A stretch of 64,000 nt of DNA. Origin: Periplaneta americana. Its lineage: Eukaryota; Arthropoda; Insecta; Blattodea; Blattidae. Below are positions 22,630 to 35,000 of this stretch, in pieces. The stretch is from contig NC_091132.1 of the NCBI RefSeq assembly GCF_040183065.1, positions 165,010,102-165,074,101 of the forward strand, written 5' to 3'. Each line of letters opens with the position of its first letter. Positions within the stretch are counted from its first letter, which is position 1. The notes under the pieces are model-generated. The model saw only the letters and a program-made list of their open reading frames with translations, was not told the origin of the DNA and ran no database searches. A program made the translations under genes and the position numbers.

Positions 22630-22885
22630 AACCTTTGTAATGCGGATTTTGTGCTAAGTGTTCTCGCGGTCGTGTAGCTTAAAATCCCACGATCGCCTAT
22701 ACGCGAGGAGACTTCCAATGCTGATATCTATGATACGAGTTTCTTTTTAAAGACGATTTAAGATATGTTTTCAAAATTACTAACGAAAAAATTTAGTAAT
22801 GTGATGAATTTGGGTTGTGTTTCTCTTACTCTTGTAACCTAAACCTTCATGTACGCAAGCACAGACTCGAAAACTTTTGGGCTAG
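22630..22885 (+). pseudogene. Decayed zinc fingers downstream of gene A
   Basis: After the gene A stop the sequence still shows finger-like words: 'aaacctttgtaatgcgg', 'tgtgctaagtgttctcg', and later a readable CDEFGLCFSYSCNLNLHVRKH at about 22800-22865, with linkers and several frame breaks. Equivalent relics follow gene B (37214-37455) and gene C (51040-51270). The array was therefore once longer in the common ancestor. Confidence 0.6.
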
Positions 22886-22889
22886 GTCG

Positions 22890-24115
22890 ACAATAAACCT
22901 GGAACGGAAACAAAAACGAGAAGGATTATACAGTTAAAATACATACATTAAAGTTGCGCATTCACAACTACGTGGAAGTTTGATTCAATCTGTAGCCATC
23001 ATAAAACTATTTTGTGCGAGATCGTGCATATTTGCTACGTTTCCGCACAAAACCAATACGTGGAAAGTGTAAAATTCCACATTCAGTTTTCCCAACCTAA
23101 CACACATAACAATTTCCCTCTTCCTACCGCTTAAGTAACATATTGATTTTACTGCTTTAGGCTTTTAACATATTATTTTTCGAGACATTCAATATAGTAA
23201 TAATTATGAATAGGAAACTCACCACTGCAATATCACCTAAATTGCACTGTTAATTATTGTTTTTAAATATTTGCAAAAATTAAGTAAACTCTACAACTCC
23301 ACTAAAGTTACTGCATTCGTGATGCAAGTAACATTAAGGAAGCCGTGAAAAAATCAACATAATTCCAGACTCATCATGGCGGCTACTTAGAACGAAGGAG
23401 ATGTTATTACTGCAATATGTTATTTAAATAATATTGTTTAAATATTAAAATAAAAAATAAATCATTACATAACCTTGCCGTTTGTTTTAAGTTCGCATTT
23501 ATAGACTGAAGAAAAAAAAAGACAGACGTATATCACGGCCTGCTGGAGTATATTAAACACAAAACGTTTTAAAGAAACAATGTTGAAGATAGATATTTTT
23601 GTTTTGCAAATTTGCCGTCACTGAACAGAAACCAAGAAATTCCTCTTTCTGGTATGTAATAAACGATCTTCGCACAAAAGAATGTACGATACACGAGCCG
23701 TAAGTTTTCTTTCAATTCTCGGAAATTAAAAAAGGTCAACTACGTTTCACTTTTTCAAACTTTTCCTCCAACATGAAAACTTCAACATACCGCTCTTGTA
23801 ACGCATATTACTATTCTCACCGTATTTTTATGGCTTAGAGGCCGTAACATTTCTTGATCATATCCAACTAATTCAGTAGAATCACTTTCAGTATTAGTCT
23901 ACGTGTATCTGAGTAGACTACCACGTGATTTGAATTCTTAAATATTCTGTGTCATAAATTGTTTAGTTGATTAACCAAACTTTGTTTATGTTAACTGGCT
24001 TGTACTCGTGACAGAACGCCATTATACACAAGTAACATCAGAATAGGTAGTACTGACTTTACTTATCGTTATTGACATGCATTGTATTTTCTGCTCTTAG
24101 TTTATTGTAAATAAA
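22890..24115. mobile_element. TIR-element relic in the 3' flank of gene A
   Basis: Starts 'ggtcgacaataaacctggaa' and ends 'cttagtttattgtaaat'. Its last 110 bp match the right part of the element at 10719-11602 ('taacatcagaat', 'tcgttattgacat'). Decayed and probably enlarged by other sequence. Shorter equivalents lie at 37465-37940 and 51290-51765, so insertion predates the tandem duplication. Confidence 0.5.
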
Positions 24116-25915
24116 AATGGACTTTTGTAATCATACAATGTAGTTGTAAAAATTTTATTAAAGCAACCACAATTTTACATGTTTTTCATATTATTTCTTA
24201 TATTGTGTACTAATTCATGACCACGAGGATTGTAACGAATTATCAGAGTGAAATGAGTTTTTGCACTACAAGACTACGAAATATAACGGGATTTGTGAAA
24301 CATAGTGTACTAAATATGAGTGTAACAAAATTAATCAATATGAATATGGAAACATTTCCTTCATCTCTTACGTACAAAAATTAAGCCTATATTATTCAAT
24401 GAATGTTTCGTATGATAATAAAAATTATAAATTCCTTATAGTAATATTTTTATGACAGTTATTCTGTCAAATGTCTCATGTTTGAAATAATATCGCATGA
24501 TGTTTTTGTAAAAAGGTTTATTTTTATCCGTCAGATAAATAATCCCTCATATCTCAAAAATCCCTCTCTTTCCAGCTGCAAGATCTATTCGTACCTAGCA
24601 GTTGCACTTAAGCTTGGCATTTTCGTTTACTGCAAAATACGGTCGTGCCTTGAGAGATCTGAAACAAGGTATTTTTGGCCATCGTCATGAATAAATCTCA
24701 TAGCTATGAGCTAAACCTATAAAAACAGTAGCAACCTATTTCTTATATCTTGATTATACATCAACTTTATTAACGATTTGTTAAATCTGTTAAATGTACA
24801 ATTTCTTGTATGAAAGGAAACTATTCTGGAATAGTACCTTATTCTCTCGAGATTGTTAATTCTAACTTGACCGGAATGAATAATTTTTTGTATTATATAA
24901 GAAACATACTAATTTCTTTCCAAGGAGAGTGCATAGAACCTTGTCCTGTCTTCCTCTTTTTTCATTGCATTACAAGCATTATCACTCATGGTGTACCATT
25001 ATCATGATACAAAGAAACTAATTTTTTACAAAATCATGAGACATTCGATGAAACCTTTGCTTTGTAATGGCACATATTCCATTATATCAGGAATCGATGA
25101 TGTTCGTAGCTACGTCTTTGGATTCGTTTTAAGATTACTTTTAGTTCCCGTTTTATTTCGCCATTCTGTAATAAAATGACTTTTGTTTTATAAGCTAATT
25201 TAAGGCAAAAGAAGAAACCAATTTGTTTGTCACTTTGCATATTACCGGTATATATTTAGGCTCTTGAAGTGATCCTATTTGACAAGTCTTGTTTGTTAGA
25301 CAATCATTTCCGATATTTTCTTTCAACTACAAGAAAATAGGCCACTGTACTCAAATAGGTCACTGTGGCAAATCATTCTTAATTGCAGTCTCTTCGACAT
25401 TAGATAGGAATCAAGAGTTTATATATAATAGTTTCCTTCTAAGACAGCGTTAACGTATTGGAAAATATTTCCTATTAGCTCCCTATCGGTTTGGTGTTGT
25501 TTTTTTATTTTGTAAAGCATTTATAGATTCATATATTACTCGTACAGATTTGAATCCTGTAATAATCGGTTTCAAATATTCATGTAGCGAGATATTACAT
25601 ACGTTCCACACTTTATTTTCACTGAATCTTTAAATTGTTGAGATTCTTAATTTTCATATAACCTTATTTGTAATATATTTCGTATTATCAAATAAATTAT
25701 TATTATTGTAAACCTCTTTTTGGGAAATAGACGTCAGTTTCCTTTCCAAATCATTTTCATTTATAACATACCGGTAATAAAATTTTAATGGTACAAATAT
25801 CTTCATACAATCCATCAACATCAATGTTGAGATGAAGATCATTAACAAATATTTCAAAGAGCCGTCCAAGTAGGCGGAGTTTTCAAAGACAAAAAGGTCT
25901 TTTTTTTTCTTTTAA
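24116..25915. other. 3' flank of gene A, shared with units 2 and 3
   Basis: No gene seen. Homologous to about 37940-39690 (unit 2) and 51765-52730 (unit 3). Unit 3 lacks about 0.8 kb equivalent to 24710-25515. Confidence 0.6.
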
Positions 25916-25919
25916 ACTT

Positions 25920-26860
25920 AAAATTCAAAATTTGTCTTTTGTTTCCTTTGTATAGTATGAGTATGTCGTCTACCTATCTGTCCCAGTATATTATGTTATC
26001 TGCATATTTGTTGTGTTCATTGTTGAGTATGTATGTTTGTTCTATGTTGTGTAAAAATATCTCTGCTAGTATGCTGGATATGGGTGATCCCATCGGCAAT
26101 CCTTCTGTTTCGGTGAAGTATTTGTTGTTATGTGTGAAATAGTTTTGCTTTGTTATGATGTCTGTGATTTCGATGATTTCTTCGATGTAACAAACACAAA
26201 AACACGCAAAACATAAGAACACAAGAAATACATCACACTAACATATGAAAACAAAAGCACACATAAGATCGCATCTTCATTCAGAAAGCAGAAATACAAC
26301 ATAGTATACAGAACACAAAACACACTACAAATAGATCTCCACACACAAGAAACACAAACAAATATATACGTTCACACAGGTGTATACAAACTCACATGTA
26401 ATAGTTGCGACAAGTTCTACATTGGACAGACAGACAGATCATTTCAAACGCGCTACAAAGAACACATCAAAGCAATAACCAGAGGACACAATACATCTAC
26501 ATATGCCGATCACATAACCAATGCTAACCATACATACAATAACATAAATGCAGACATGGAAATCCTACACATATAACCCAAGAACCTAAAACTCAACACA
26601 CTATAACAATACGAAATATACAAACACACTAAAACACACCCCGATCAAATTCTCAACACAAAGATCAATTTCAGTACACACACACAATTTGACTCCACTA
26701 TTCAACAACTTTCAACAATCAAACGCACCCACACAACAGGCAGAGATATTCGAGATGACGCCGAGATCTAGTAGCCTCTGAGGATGGTGTGATAAGCACC
26801 GAAACAGCTGTAAGCCGCACAAACTTACATAATTAACACGAGTAGGTCCGCTGGTTAATT
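25920..26860. mobile_element. Penelope-like element, broken, parts in opposite orientation
   Basis: On the - strand (about 25975-26225) there is a reverse-transcriptase segment with the GLPMGSPISSILAE block typical of Penelope-like elements. On the + strand (about 26380-26780) there is a GIY-YIG endonuclease region with GVYKLTC, FYIGQT and RYKEH. The two parts face away from each other, so the element is rearranged. It replaces about 0.45 kb found in the same place of units 2 and 3 and so inserted after the duplication or only in this copy. Several breaks; not functional. Confidence 0.75.
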
Positions 26861-26879
26861 AATTACTTAGTGTTTTATA

Positions 26880-27884
26880 CTTCATGTCAACAAAGTAAAA
26901 ACATTTTTTAATTCGTTTGTTTTTGCAGAAGATGAAAATTCATTATATATCTTCATGATCTTCATGACAAATGCCTCCATGTAAAAACTGTGAAAACTGT
27001 TACAGCAGATATCAAACAATTATTTAAAATACGGCAGATGGAATTTGCCATTAGTATGTTCTGGTTCACTGCCAACAACTTCTGATACACAGAGACATTT
27101 TTTTTTCCATAATTAAATGCAGGAATAACAACTGTAATATATCCTGCGACTTGTGATAATTCTAAGCCCTTTGTATTTAAAATTGTTGAGATGTATTCGG
27201 TGATTACTTCACTGGACTCATTTTCGTCTTGATTGATGAATAAAACGCCAGGACTAACCCCAGTTTTGAGGTTACAGTAACAGGCACAGGTAAAATTATT
27301 TATTTCCTATATTTGAACTATATACTCTAATACTCTACTAAAAGAAACTATAACAGTTTCTTTTATATCTTAAATGAGTCATTCCTCAGTATGTGGCCCC
27401 AAAACACTCCCAACGACACTGACATCTTTCGTGCGCACATTCGATATTTCGCTAGGAATTTCGGAATGTGGTATGAGTTCAGGAATCATTTTATTTTCAC
27501 AATCTTGAATATCATTGAGGAGAACACCATGGTAAGCCGGTACAACTTATGCTACACAAAATATATATATTTTTTTACTTGTTTTATACAAAATTTGGAC
27601 ATCAAATGAGATTCCTAACATTTGTTAAACCATCTGTAGACCTAACATTAGTTCTTCAAAGACAGTTGACACTGCACGTTGTCCTTCACATCTTACATTA
27701 ATCTTCGTATATCGGTACATAACCTAAATTCGGCAATTGCGTCATCACTACTCTGAAGCCATTTTCTCCATTCTATTAACCATTCATCTTGAAAAACGCA
27801 GTATCTACCTAATAACTTCTCCTTGTTACAAGTTCCTGTCTGGTCAGCAAGCGAAGCTAATGCCGGTCTAGCTGGTTTTGACAT
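26880..27884 (-). pseudogene. Decayed BED/hAT-type transposase, antisense (copy 1)
   Basis: The - strand frame 27884-27693 reads a BED-finger-like start (K-LG-Y-FQDEWL-EW, then RLC). Toward 26880 come short matches to the middle of the same protein (NEFSS-KTNELKNVF). This resembles the ZBED/EPM2AIP1/GTF2IRD2 type of hAT-derived protein. Frames are interrupted many times. Copies at 39676-41330 and 52725-54870 hold further parts, so the insertion is older than the segmental duplication. Confidence 0.5.
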
Positions 27885-28365
27885 TGATATAAATGATTAG
27901 ATGGCATTATCCAAGGGAAATATCGCTGTTTTCCCCATCAATAATTTGGATGACATAACAGGGTTAAGTTTAATGACGTCACGTATAACCGCAGATTACA
28001 TTGCAGAACAAAATACTGTTTTAAAGAAAATGTGGCAATTTGACTTACCTCAATGAGATTAAAAGAATAATAAAGAGAGTAGACTAGTGTAGTGAATCGA
28101 TTTAATATATGTATAGTGACAACTAGTAGTGGATAAATATAGTAATGCCATCATATTTGTTTTTTGTGCAATATTAAGTTACCGGTACCGGTAATTAATT
28201 AATGATCAATTTGGCATATTAACTGTAATAAGGTTACCGGTAATATAAAACCAATGAATTCAATTCTACTATATAACAATAAAATCATATGTTTAATACC
28301 TTTAGAAGTATTTGATGTTAATTGTGCGTAAATTTAATTTTGAAGGGTTTATTCATCTATGAATT

Positions 28366-28427
28366 CGTAGGGTAATGGATATGATACTGGTTCACTAAAC
28401 TGAAGGTTCTAGGATCGAATTATGGCC
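28366..28427 (+). other. tRNA-like relic
   Basis: A-box-like 'tagggtaatgg', a possible anticodon loop 'cactaaa' and a box-B-like 'ggatcgaat' in tRNA-like spacing, but stems pair poorly. Equivalent sequences at 41785-41845 and, interrupted, 55291-55391. Probably the head of an old SINE, not a functional tRNA. Confidence 0.35.
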
Positions 28428-28923
28428 TATTTAAAGTTACCGGTAAGTTAGATATTCCACTTTAACATACGAGTATAGTAGTCAGTTGAATAAAGTAAGC
28501 AGAGGCAAATGAAAGAAGTAGGAATATGTGAGGACGAAAGAGCAGTGAAATTGTGTACAGTGGGAGAAAGGAAATATGCGGTATGTACCCGAAATTAAAT
28601 TCATATTTAGACGTATTGCCATGGCACTGATTCTTGGATGTTACCGATTAGCTACCATTAATTAGTATTAATAAGTAATACTAGAAGAAAATTAATAATG
28701 GTAAGAATAATGACAATGAGGTATACAACATTGAATTACAGCGTTCTGAACCTCAAGCATCTGTCAGAACACGGCCGCCTTGAAAATATTTTGTAAAGGA
28801 TTTAGTGAGCCCTGACTTTCCTTTTATCGTAACGAAGAAGGCGCTACTACATTGTAAAATATAACGACCTCTTTTTATCCTCTCAGATAACGACAGAGTT
28901 GCCATACGTAGGTCTATGCAAAG

Positions 28924-29037
28924 ATGTCTTATTACTCCGAACAATGTGTAGACCAGGGACGTGCTCAAACGTCTGAAGTGAAACTTGGTGAAGTTCCGAT
29001 TCCAATTTCATTCCGTATGGTGAAACATGAACCCGAG
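28924..29037 (+). CDS. Gene B exon 1 (shortened cassette with ATG)
   Basis: Thirty-eight codons, phase 0 at donor gaggtgag. The second half (TSEVK..., PISFRMVKHEPE) aligns with the cassettes; the first half has lost the acceptor and gained an ATG. Homologous starts at 42305 and 55852. Confidence 0.7.
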
Positions 29038-32000
29038 GTGAGTGGAGCGCAAGGAATGCGCTCATGTTTTTTTTTTTTTTCCGGAGTTTATATTTTATTT
29101 TTATTGACACAGGCACTATATCTTATGTGCTTTTACTGTATGTTGGAGATAGAAAAAATTGGGATAACTATGTATTCATTATATATATCCTGTTGTAGGG
29201 AAGACTACTTTTCAACTGTAACCTGGTTTTATAGGTCAGATTTTAAAAACGAAATTCTAGTTTACACCTTATTCTTAATGGTTGCCAAGCTACATATTCC
29301 GCAGTGTAGGTCTTTCATATTATGCCTAACGACAAGAATTCATTTTTTTTTCTTTTTGTCTGTCTGAAACTCTCAATCATTTTGCGGTTTCAATTGATAA
29401 GTCAAATACACAAAATGAGGATAGAGGTGTTAGAATCAGGGAAGTAGGGTTGTTTGGGATTATTTTCTTTTGTGCAGTTGATCAACGAAACAAAAGCGAG
29501 CAGTGGTGATTTTTTCACAGTTCCCCTTCATATACAAGGAATTTCTAGCCATTGAATGCAGTCTACCATAACATTTTATGTTCTGACAACACAACAATCC
29601 AGAGTATTGGTTTTTTATACAACTACGCAAATATTATTGCTAATTTAACACTATGCAAAAAAATATATGCTACAATATACTGCACAGTGGTACTTATGTA
29701 CTGTTAACTTTGCGTATTCTTCATCAAGGAAGTTCATAACATGTATAAGAAACGTTTTTGCATGAAAATATGCATTTGTATATAAATCTGCCGTTATCCA
29801 CCATAATGTAAAGTACAGGCTGTGGCATACAGACACATACAGAACAACTTGTAAAGTTAGAAGTTGTCTCCTAACCCCCTGTAATAAATTGCTCATTCAA
29901 GGCGTCTCTTTGTTCTGTAGGAATGGAATCCTGTGTATCAGCCTTTGACAGGTATAAAGGAGGAATATGAGGACCACAGCCACGATCTCACATCTGAAGT
30001 AAAATTTGAGAAGGATCCGGAGACAATATCGTTTCCTGTGCTGAAACGTGAACGAGAGGTGAGTGCAACACAAAGAATGTACTGTGTGTTCTTCTTCCAG
30101 TGTTTATCTTGTGTGTTCATCGTAACGGACACTGCCTTTTTACAACAGTACTTCAGCGCTTTAAAGTCTGTGATAGTGGCAGGATGAAATTGCTCGTTAT
30201 ACTTACTCGTAATGGTTGCCATAGCTACACATTCCCACAGTGTATTATCACAGTTTATTATATAGTCACGAATCTCAATATGTAATAAATATGCATCCAT
30301 TGATTGTTTCTAACCACTAGGATCGCTACTATCGCCCCATTACAGGCAATGTGAGATATTACCTGCACAGTCTATTGTTCCTAGCATCGTCACAACTCAA
30401 GCTTCGTGATTGTATATACTAGACTGTGGGATTATTTTGATAATGTGTTGTACTTGAATTGATTTATTTTGTTTTCTCTATGTTTTTGTGTAAATTTTAG
30501 AATGCGTTTTATAGTTTTCAAATGGTTATTCATTATTCCGTACATATATGCATAAATATTATCACCCTCTCTTCATTTATCTTTTCTCCCATTGTTTTTA
30601 AATATTTACATGTCTGGGATATGTCTTATCTAGTACATTATGCTGCCAGTGTATATGGAAAAATATGTTGTAACTTTAGAGTAAATTGTGGGTCTTATTT
30701 GGTTGAATTGGAGAAGGTACTCTAAATTTTTCAAAATGTTCTGATGCATACAGACACGTACATATATATCAGTGTATTGTTTATTTTACGTACGTTTTTC
30801 TGGCAATGAAGTGCAATCAATTTTACTATAGATAGAGAAACTTAAAGTTAAAGACTTCAGTTGCCAAATCTTGAAACTATTAGAAATATAATTAGAGGTT
30901 TTTAATTTTCCCCACTCTTACATGTCGAAATGATATTGTGAAATGCTTGTTGTCGAAGTGTGTGGTAGCTCAGTGGTATAATGTTTGAGTACTTGCAGGT
31001 ACGAAACAAAATGCAGCTAGTGTGCTAACTCAGAATCAGTGAAACTTATAAAAGGAAGGTAGACATGTTAGAAACATGGAGGTAGGGATGTTAGGGAATG
31101 TGTCTTAGTGTGCACCAGTTCAATGGACCAAAAGCAGGCAGTGATGTTTTATCATAGTTTCCCTTCTTAGATAAATATTTTCCATCCATCGAGTACAGTT
31201 AACAAAATTCCTATTGTTTTATTTTATTTTTCTGCAAAAGAATTCTAATTTTGGGTTTAATCCAACACAATGTTTAAAATATGCTACAATATATGCGCAA
31301 TAGTATATTATATGTTGCAATGGCCGAAACATGCACGATTGGCTTTTTGTATTATTACAGATCTTCATAACAAGTCTAAAAAGTCTTTCAGCATCAAAAA
31401 TTTGCATTTGTACATGAATTCTCGTCCCATTGCTTATACTGTTAACCTGTTTCATGCAGATATATAGAGAGTAAGCTTGTAATGTTAGTAGTCGTCTTCT
31501 AACGCCTAGTAATAAATTGCCCATTTGAGACTTCTTTTTATACTACAGGAACGGAATTCCTTGGATCAGCATGTGACTGGTATAAAAGAGGAATATGTGA
31601 ACCAGAGCTCTATTCTCATATCAGAGATAAAATTTGAGGAAGATCCGGTGCCAATTTCTTTCCCTGAGTTGAAACGTGAATCAGAGGTTAGTGGAGCATA
31701 AGGAATGCACTGTATTCTACTTCCAATATTTGTCTCTTATTTTGATTGTCATAGACAATACCTCTTTGCAACATTATTTGCTGTGGCTTTTATTTTATGA
31801 TAGAGAAAAAACACTTATCACTGTTAGTATTGCTAGATATATCATTTTGCAGAGAACTTATGCTCCCTTTCAGTTTTTCACCTATTTTTTTTAAGTATTT
31901 ACGTATTTGCAATGTATCTTTTGTAGAATATTATGTTATGCATGAGAGAAGACATTTTGTAACTTTTATTATAAATTATAAAGCTGATTTTGAGTGTATT

Positions 32001-35000
32001 GTAGAATAGGTTCTAAATTTTGCAAAATGTGATATATACATGCAGGAAACTGTTGTTTATTTTATTTACTCTTAGTTTGTCAGAATAGTGCATTTAATTT
32101 TAATACAGGTATGGAAACGTAAAATTACAAAAATCATTTTGCCAATTTTAAAAACACTAGAAATATACAATGTATTTCAATTTCCTTTAGTTCTTATGAC
32201 TAGACCCCAACTTAGATAAAAATCTCGGGATATTTATGAAGTTTACAAATTTGTTGAACGAATTTTCTAACCAATTTTTTCTGTACAATGCAATGATCAG
32301 TTTTGCCATAGCAAAGGATCTATGTGTACTGGATTGTACACTTCAAGATTTTGCATGACAAATATTATGGAGGAGATATGGAAAAAAATATAATGAGCAC
32401 AGACGTACTATCAGAAGCGAATTGAACTGGATCAATATATACCTGGCAATGTAAAAGTTTGAGATCATATGTTGACTTAGTATTAGACATGGCCAGAGAA
32501 ATGGGGATAGTACCAATTCGTTCAAAAGTGTGCAGTGACAATTACCATGACTGATAGTGAAAGTAGCAAATCGGTGTCGAGGCACTGGTTGGGACTAGCT
32601 ACCTGTTTGAGGGTTTTTCAGGTTTTATCCCATAATCCATTCACAGAAAATGCTGGTTAACTTCCGGTGCTGAACCCTAGACACATTTTTCTCTCTTCAC
32701 TGGGACACTGGATAACAATTGAAGTTGTTAAAATGTTGTGAGATAAACCACTAAAAAATTCACCAAATTCGTGACTAGATATTGAATTATTCGCTCATAC
32801 ATAATTTCTGCTATTATAAGTATTTAAATAGTTACTCTATAACAGCCATGTTCCACCAGTGTGCCATGGCATACTCAAACGACCCACTGGTGTGCGTCAG
32901 AATATGAAACATAAGGCATAAGTCAAAGTATAGGCAAAGAGTTGCGCTATGATAAATCTGCCCTCTGAATTGTCTTCTATTATGTAATTCTGCAAGGCCT
33001 AATACGAATTTCGGTGTGCTTTTGTTGATGTAGATTGTGCTATCTTTTTCTTTTGTTTCTTCTGTATTTTTAGGAAGAGCAGAGTCACTTGGACACAGTG
33101 AATGAGGAGCCAAGGATGGAACTAACGGCAGGGGGCAACGAGAGTTTAACAGAAACGTGAGTATGGTGATTATAACAGGAAAAAAGAACTCTAACGTGAA
33201 ATCTATTACCGTACCATTGAGCAGATGTCGCAACATTTGGCATTTGTCATATCGATCGCTAAGCACGCGTGTGGGTGTCTGGTATGAGCGCGTGACTTAA
33301 TACACTGCACGCGACATTGATCCTTAATGGCAACATTTGCAATTCTGCTGTATTTAATATTTTCCAAAGTATTAGAGATCCCATCATAAAATTTTTGTAA
33401 AATTTAAGACATTCTCTATCTCACCGTAAAAAAAGAGCATAGTAAAAAAAATAATCGATTTGAAAATATTAACATTTCTTTATTTTATTGTAAGTTTTAA
33501 TACATGCTCCACGTAAAATTCCATAATAACTCAGAAGTAAGTTTAAATATATAGAGTCATCATTGTATTGACACAATTTTTACGTTGATAATAGAAGCAT
33601 GCCATTTTACTAATATTTTTAACAATAGTCTACATTTCTACTCCCCAAGTATTTTACCCTTCATTACTTTTCAACCATTGGTGAGATGAATTTTATATTA
33701 GGCCATTTAATTAGTTATTTTATGACATTCATTTATTAGAATATTGAAAAAAATCCAGAACTTGGCGTTACAAATTTTAAAATTGGAATGACCCATAGAT
33801 ATTCAACTAATAATGGCCGTTCTGTTCAAATGTATTGGTGAAGCTAACATTAGTGAAATTGAATTTTAGGAATCTAATTAATATCTTGTTGTTAGTAGGG
33901 TACTTTATTGTTTCTAATATTTATATACTTTCTCCTAGACGTGTAATAGTCAATTAAATCCTACTCGAATTTTAAATTTCTCTAGACAAACCAAACCTCT
34001 CGTGAGATTACTGTTGATAATACTTACAACGAACTGGACTCAGAATCCTTCCAGTGCCAAATTTTGAAGTGACTAACTTAATAAAGTATAAACGTTTTAT
34101 ATGTCAGAATAATAATGGATAGACAAAGTTGTAGCTCATTTCCAAACCCAATTTCAAAATAATCGCAGAAATTAGTGCGCTTGTGTCGTAAAAAAAACTA
34201 AATGTAAAGCAGGTGACTTTGTGCACAGATGTTTGTTAAAAATAAATGCAACCCAAGATTTGACAAACGTGTAATCCTTATGATATTTGTTGTACAGATG
34301 AAGACCAAATTGTTGAGAATTTTTATACTTTGAACATTACTCATAAATTATTTTCAAGAATGAATCTGAAATGGTAATGTACCTACTCGTGAAATGGGTT
34401 TGTTTTGAATTGAATATTCAGTAATTGGATGTATATATATGTTGTGACTATTTAATAGACTGATAATGTATTTACTTCAGGATTGCAGCTACCAATGAGG
34501 GAACTGTGTCATCAGGATTCGACAGTGTTGCACTTCAAGAGAACGGGACTTCGTGTGAGATTCCTAAGAATTCAGGTTACCCGGGAAAGCCTGTGTGGAC
34601 TGACGACGATGAAAACCAATTGGAATTTGAATTGCATAAAATATCTTCATCGAATTCGGCAAAACTGAAGAAGAACCCTTTCAAATGCGAATTTTGTGGT
34701 AAGTGTTTCACGGATTCGGTCAACCTAAGAATACATAATCTCGTGCACACAGGCGAGAAGCCTTTCAATTGCGATGATTGTGGAAAAAGTTTCTCGTATT
34801 CTCGGAATTTAAGAACACATATGCAACTGCACAATGATCGGAAACCTTTTAAATGTGAAGTTTGCGGTAAGTGTTTCTCGGTAACGGGGAGTCTGAAAAA
34901 GCATAAGCACCGACACACAGGCGAGAAGCTTCTCATGTGCGATTTTTGTGGAAAAAGTTTCTTCTATTCCAGTGAACTAACAAGACATGAACGCTCGCAC

